DNA of 6,962 nucleotides from Deltaproteobacteria bacterium (GTDB taxonomy: Bacteria > Desulfobacterota > Desulfobacteria > Desulfobacterales > B30-G6), in contig JAFDAT010000183.1 in NCBI GenBank assembly GCA_019313725.1, positions 1-6,962 on the forward strand, written 5' to 3'. Of this stretch, positions 5,857 to 6,962 are shown piece after piece; position 1 is the stretch's first letter, and each line of letters opens with the position of its first letter. The translations under genes were made by a program, and so were the position numbers. The notes beneath the pieces are model-generated. The model saw only the letters and a program-made list of their open reading frames with translations. It was not told the origin of the DNA and did no database searches.

Positions 5857-6962
5857 TCACTTCAGCAGCGATTGCCCCGTCATTTCCAGTGGTTGTTCGA
5901 GACCCATTACCTCGAGAATCGTGGGGGCAATATCGCACAGGCTACCAGGTCGTAATGTTGCGGACGGGTGTTCATCGTCCACCAGTATAAACCGGACCTG
6001 TCCCAGGGTGTGGGCCGTGTGAGGCGTACCGTCGTCGGCAATCATTTTTTCCGCGTTGCCGTGGTCGGCCGTGACCATGGCGGTCCACCCTTTGGCCCGC
6101 AGAGTAGTGATGATCGTCTTTACACAGCTGTCTACGACCTTGCAGGCTTTTACCGCCGCTTCCATAATACCCGTGTGGCCCACCATGTCCATGTTGGCAA
6201 AATTTACGACGATGAACTGGTATTGATCCGATTCAATGCGCTTAAGGACTTCACGGGTGACCTCAAGGGCACTCATTTCAGGTTTGAGGTCATAGGTGGC
6301 CACATCTCGCGGTGAGGGTATCAGGCAGCGGTCTTCTCCATTAAATGGACTTTCTTCACCGCCGTTGAAAAAATAAGTGACATGGGCATATTTCTCGGTT
6401 TCGGCGATGCGAAGCTGTCGAAGATGGTTGCGGCTGATGGTTTCACCCAGGATGTTGTCGAGATGAATGGGTTTGAAGGCCACGGGCAGGGTAAGGGACT
6501 CGTCGTAAAGGGTCATGCAGATATAGTGGCACAACTTCGGGATCGAGCCTCTTTCAAAACCGTCAAATGCAGCATCGGTAAAGGCGTGGGTGATTTCGCG
6601 TGCACGATCGGCCCGAAAGTTGAAAAAAATGAGGCCATCGCCATCCCGGACCAGGCCGGCGGAGATGCCTTTTTCGTCTTCCAGGATGATGGGCTTGACA
6701 AATTCATCGGTTTCACCCCTTGCATAGGCATCTTGTACGGCCTCTAAAGGATTTTTTGCCGCCACTCCCTGACCGTGCGTATACAGGCAATACGCTTTTT
6801 CGATCCGCTCCCAGCGTTTGTCACGGTCCATGGCATAATAGCGGCCGCAGATGGATCCAATCACACCGAAATCATTTTCGGCCATGTGCTGTTGCACGGT
6901 TTTAAGATAATGTATGCCGCTTTGAGGTGGCGTGTCCCGGCCATCGAGAATCGCGTGGACAT
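5857..6962 (-). CDS. gpmI: 2,3-bisphosphoglycerate-independent phosphoglycerate mutase, N-terminus beyond window edge
   Basis: This is cofactor-independent phosphoglycerate mutase, a cytoplasmic dimanganese enzyme of the alkaline phosphatase superfamily. It interconverts 3- and 2-phosphoglycerate in glycolysis and gluconeogenesis. The reading frame is open to the window edge and encodes HAILDGRDTPPQSG there, so the GTG/ATG codons near 6897 are internal. About 368 of the usual 510 or so residues are present. Counting from the codon ending at 6897, visible features are CGRYYAMDRDKRWER (17-31), FFNFRADRARE (91-101), YFFNGGEE (175-182), metal ligands Asp237 and His241 in NMDMVGHTG, Asp278 and His279 in TADHGNAE, and His296 in PHTAHT. 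The phosphoserine (DSxxGH) segment lies outside the window. The C-terminal APTILEVMGLEQP (324-336) is typical. The gene ends in TGA; an inverted repeat begins 30 bp further on and may end its transcript. Confidence 0.97.
   Translation of the reverse strand, partial: VHAILDGRDTPPQSGIHYLKTVQQHMAENDFGVIGSICGRYYAMDRDKRWERIEKAYCLYTHGQGVAAKNPLEAVQDAYARGETDEFVKPIILEDEKGISAGLVRDGDGLIFFNFRADRAREITHAFTDAAFDGFERGSIPKLCHYICMTLYDESLTLPVAFKPIHLDNILGETISRNHLRQLRIAETEKYAHVTYFFNGGEESPFNGEDRCLIPSPRDVATYDLKPEMSALEVTREVLKRIESDQYQFIVVNFANMDMVGHTGIMEAAVKACKVVDSCVKTIITTLRAKGWTAMVTADHGNAEKMIADDGTPHTAHTLGQVRFILVDDEHPSATLRPGSLCDIAPTILEVMGLEQPLEMTGQSLLK

Noticed and set aside
5721..5990. 89-residue plus-strand open frame over the inverted repeat
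   Set aside because: It begins inside the low-complexity repeat and runs antisense into gpmI. There is no ribosome site and no recognisable domain.
6895..6897. GTG at 6897 as the start of gpmI
   Set aside because: The frame continues to the edge and encodes HAILDGRDTPPQSG, a segment typical of the interior of GpmI. The start is outside the window.
1..6962. CRISPR arrays, tRNA or rRNA genes, insertion sequences
   Set aside because: I saw no regularly spaced repeats, cloverleaf-like segments, rRNA motifs or transposase sequence on either strand.

Overview
The window is a piece of bacterial chromosome with medium G+C content. It carries six protein-coding genes, two of them cut by the window edges. 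There are no recognisable rRNA or tRNA genes, CRISPR arrays, insertion sequences or phage genes. The mix of genes suggests an anaerobic Desulfobacterota-like bacterium. The clues are an orphan HsdR-N-terminal-domain protein beside gpmI, a zinc-ribbon/HEAT-like protein of a type I recall from that phylum, and a solitary D-lactate dehydrogenase-type flavoprotein. This placement is inference from recollection of gene families, not a database result.

Layout. Positions 1-1082 (+) hold the C-terminal two thirds of a ComM/YifB-type AAA+ ATPase. A 224-bp spacer follows with an AT-only hairpin, a 7-bp dyad, a plausible sigma70-type promoter and a strong ribosome binding site. It leads into a complete FAD-linked oxidase of the D-lactate dehydrogenase/glycolate oxidase GlcD family (1307-2692, +). 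That gene converges on a compact M3-like zinc metallopeptidase (2752-4233, -). A divergent 157-bp intergenic region with several small dyads separates the peptidase from a zinc-ribbon protein of unknown function (4391-5065, +). The zinc-ribbon gene converges on an orphan protein with a type I restriction HsdR N-terminal fold (5118-5636, -). Both stop codons lie inside the arms of one long, nearly perfect hairpin (5059-5124). A 220-bp spacer containing a large imperfect inverted repeat (about 5668-5826) separates this gene from the 3' part of the 2,3-bisphosphoglycerate-independent phosphoglycerate mutase gene (5857 to the right edge, -).

How the genes work together. They do not form one pathway. 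gpmI is central glycolysis/gluconeogenesis, the flavoprotein probably feeds electrons from a 2-hydroxy acid into the respiratory chain, and ComM is a DNA-processing helicase-like ATPase. The peptidase and the two small proteins have no obvious metabolic link to these. Strand switches are frequent, so most genes look like single transcription units.

I do not see a convincing new multi-gene system. The points most worth a second look are the stop-codon-embedding bidirectional hairpin, the dispersed-repeat-like inverted repeat downstream of gpmI, the HsdR-N protein that lacks the usual catalytic glutamate, and the uncharacterised zinc-ribbon/HEAT-like protein.
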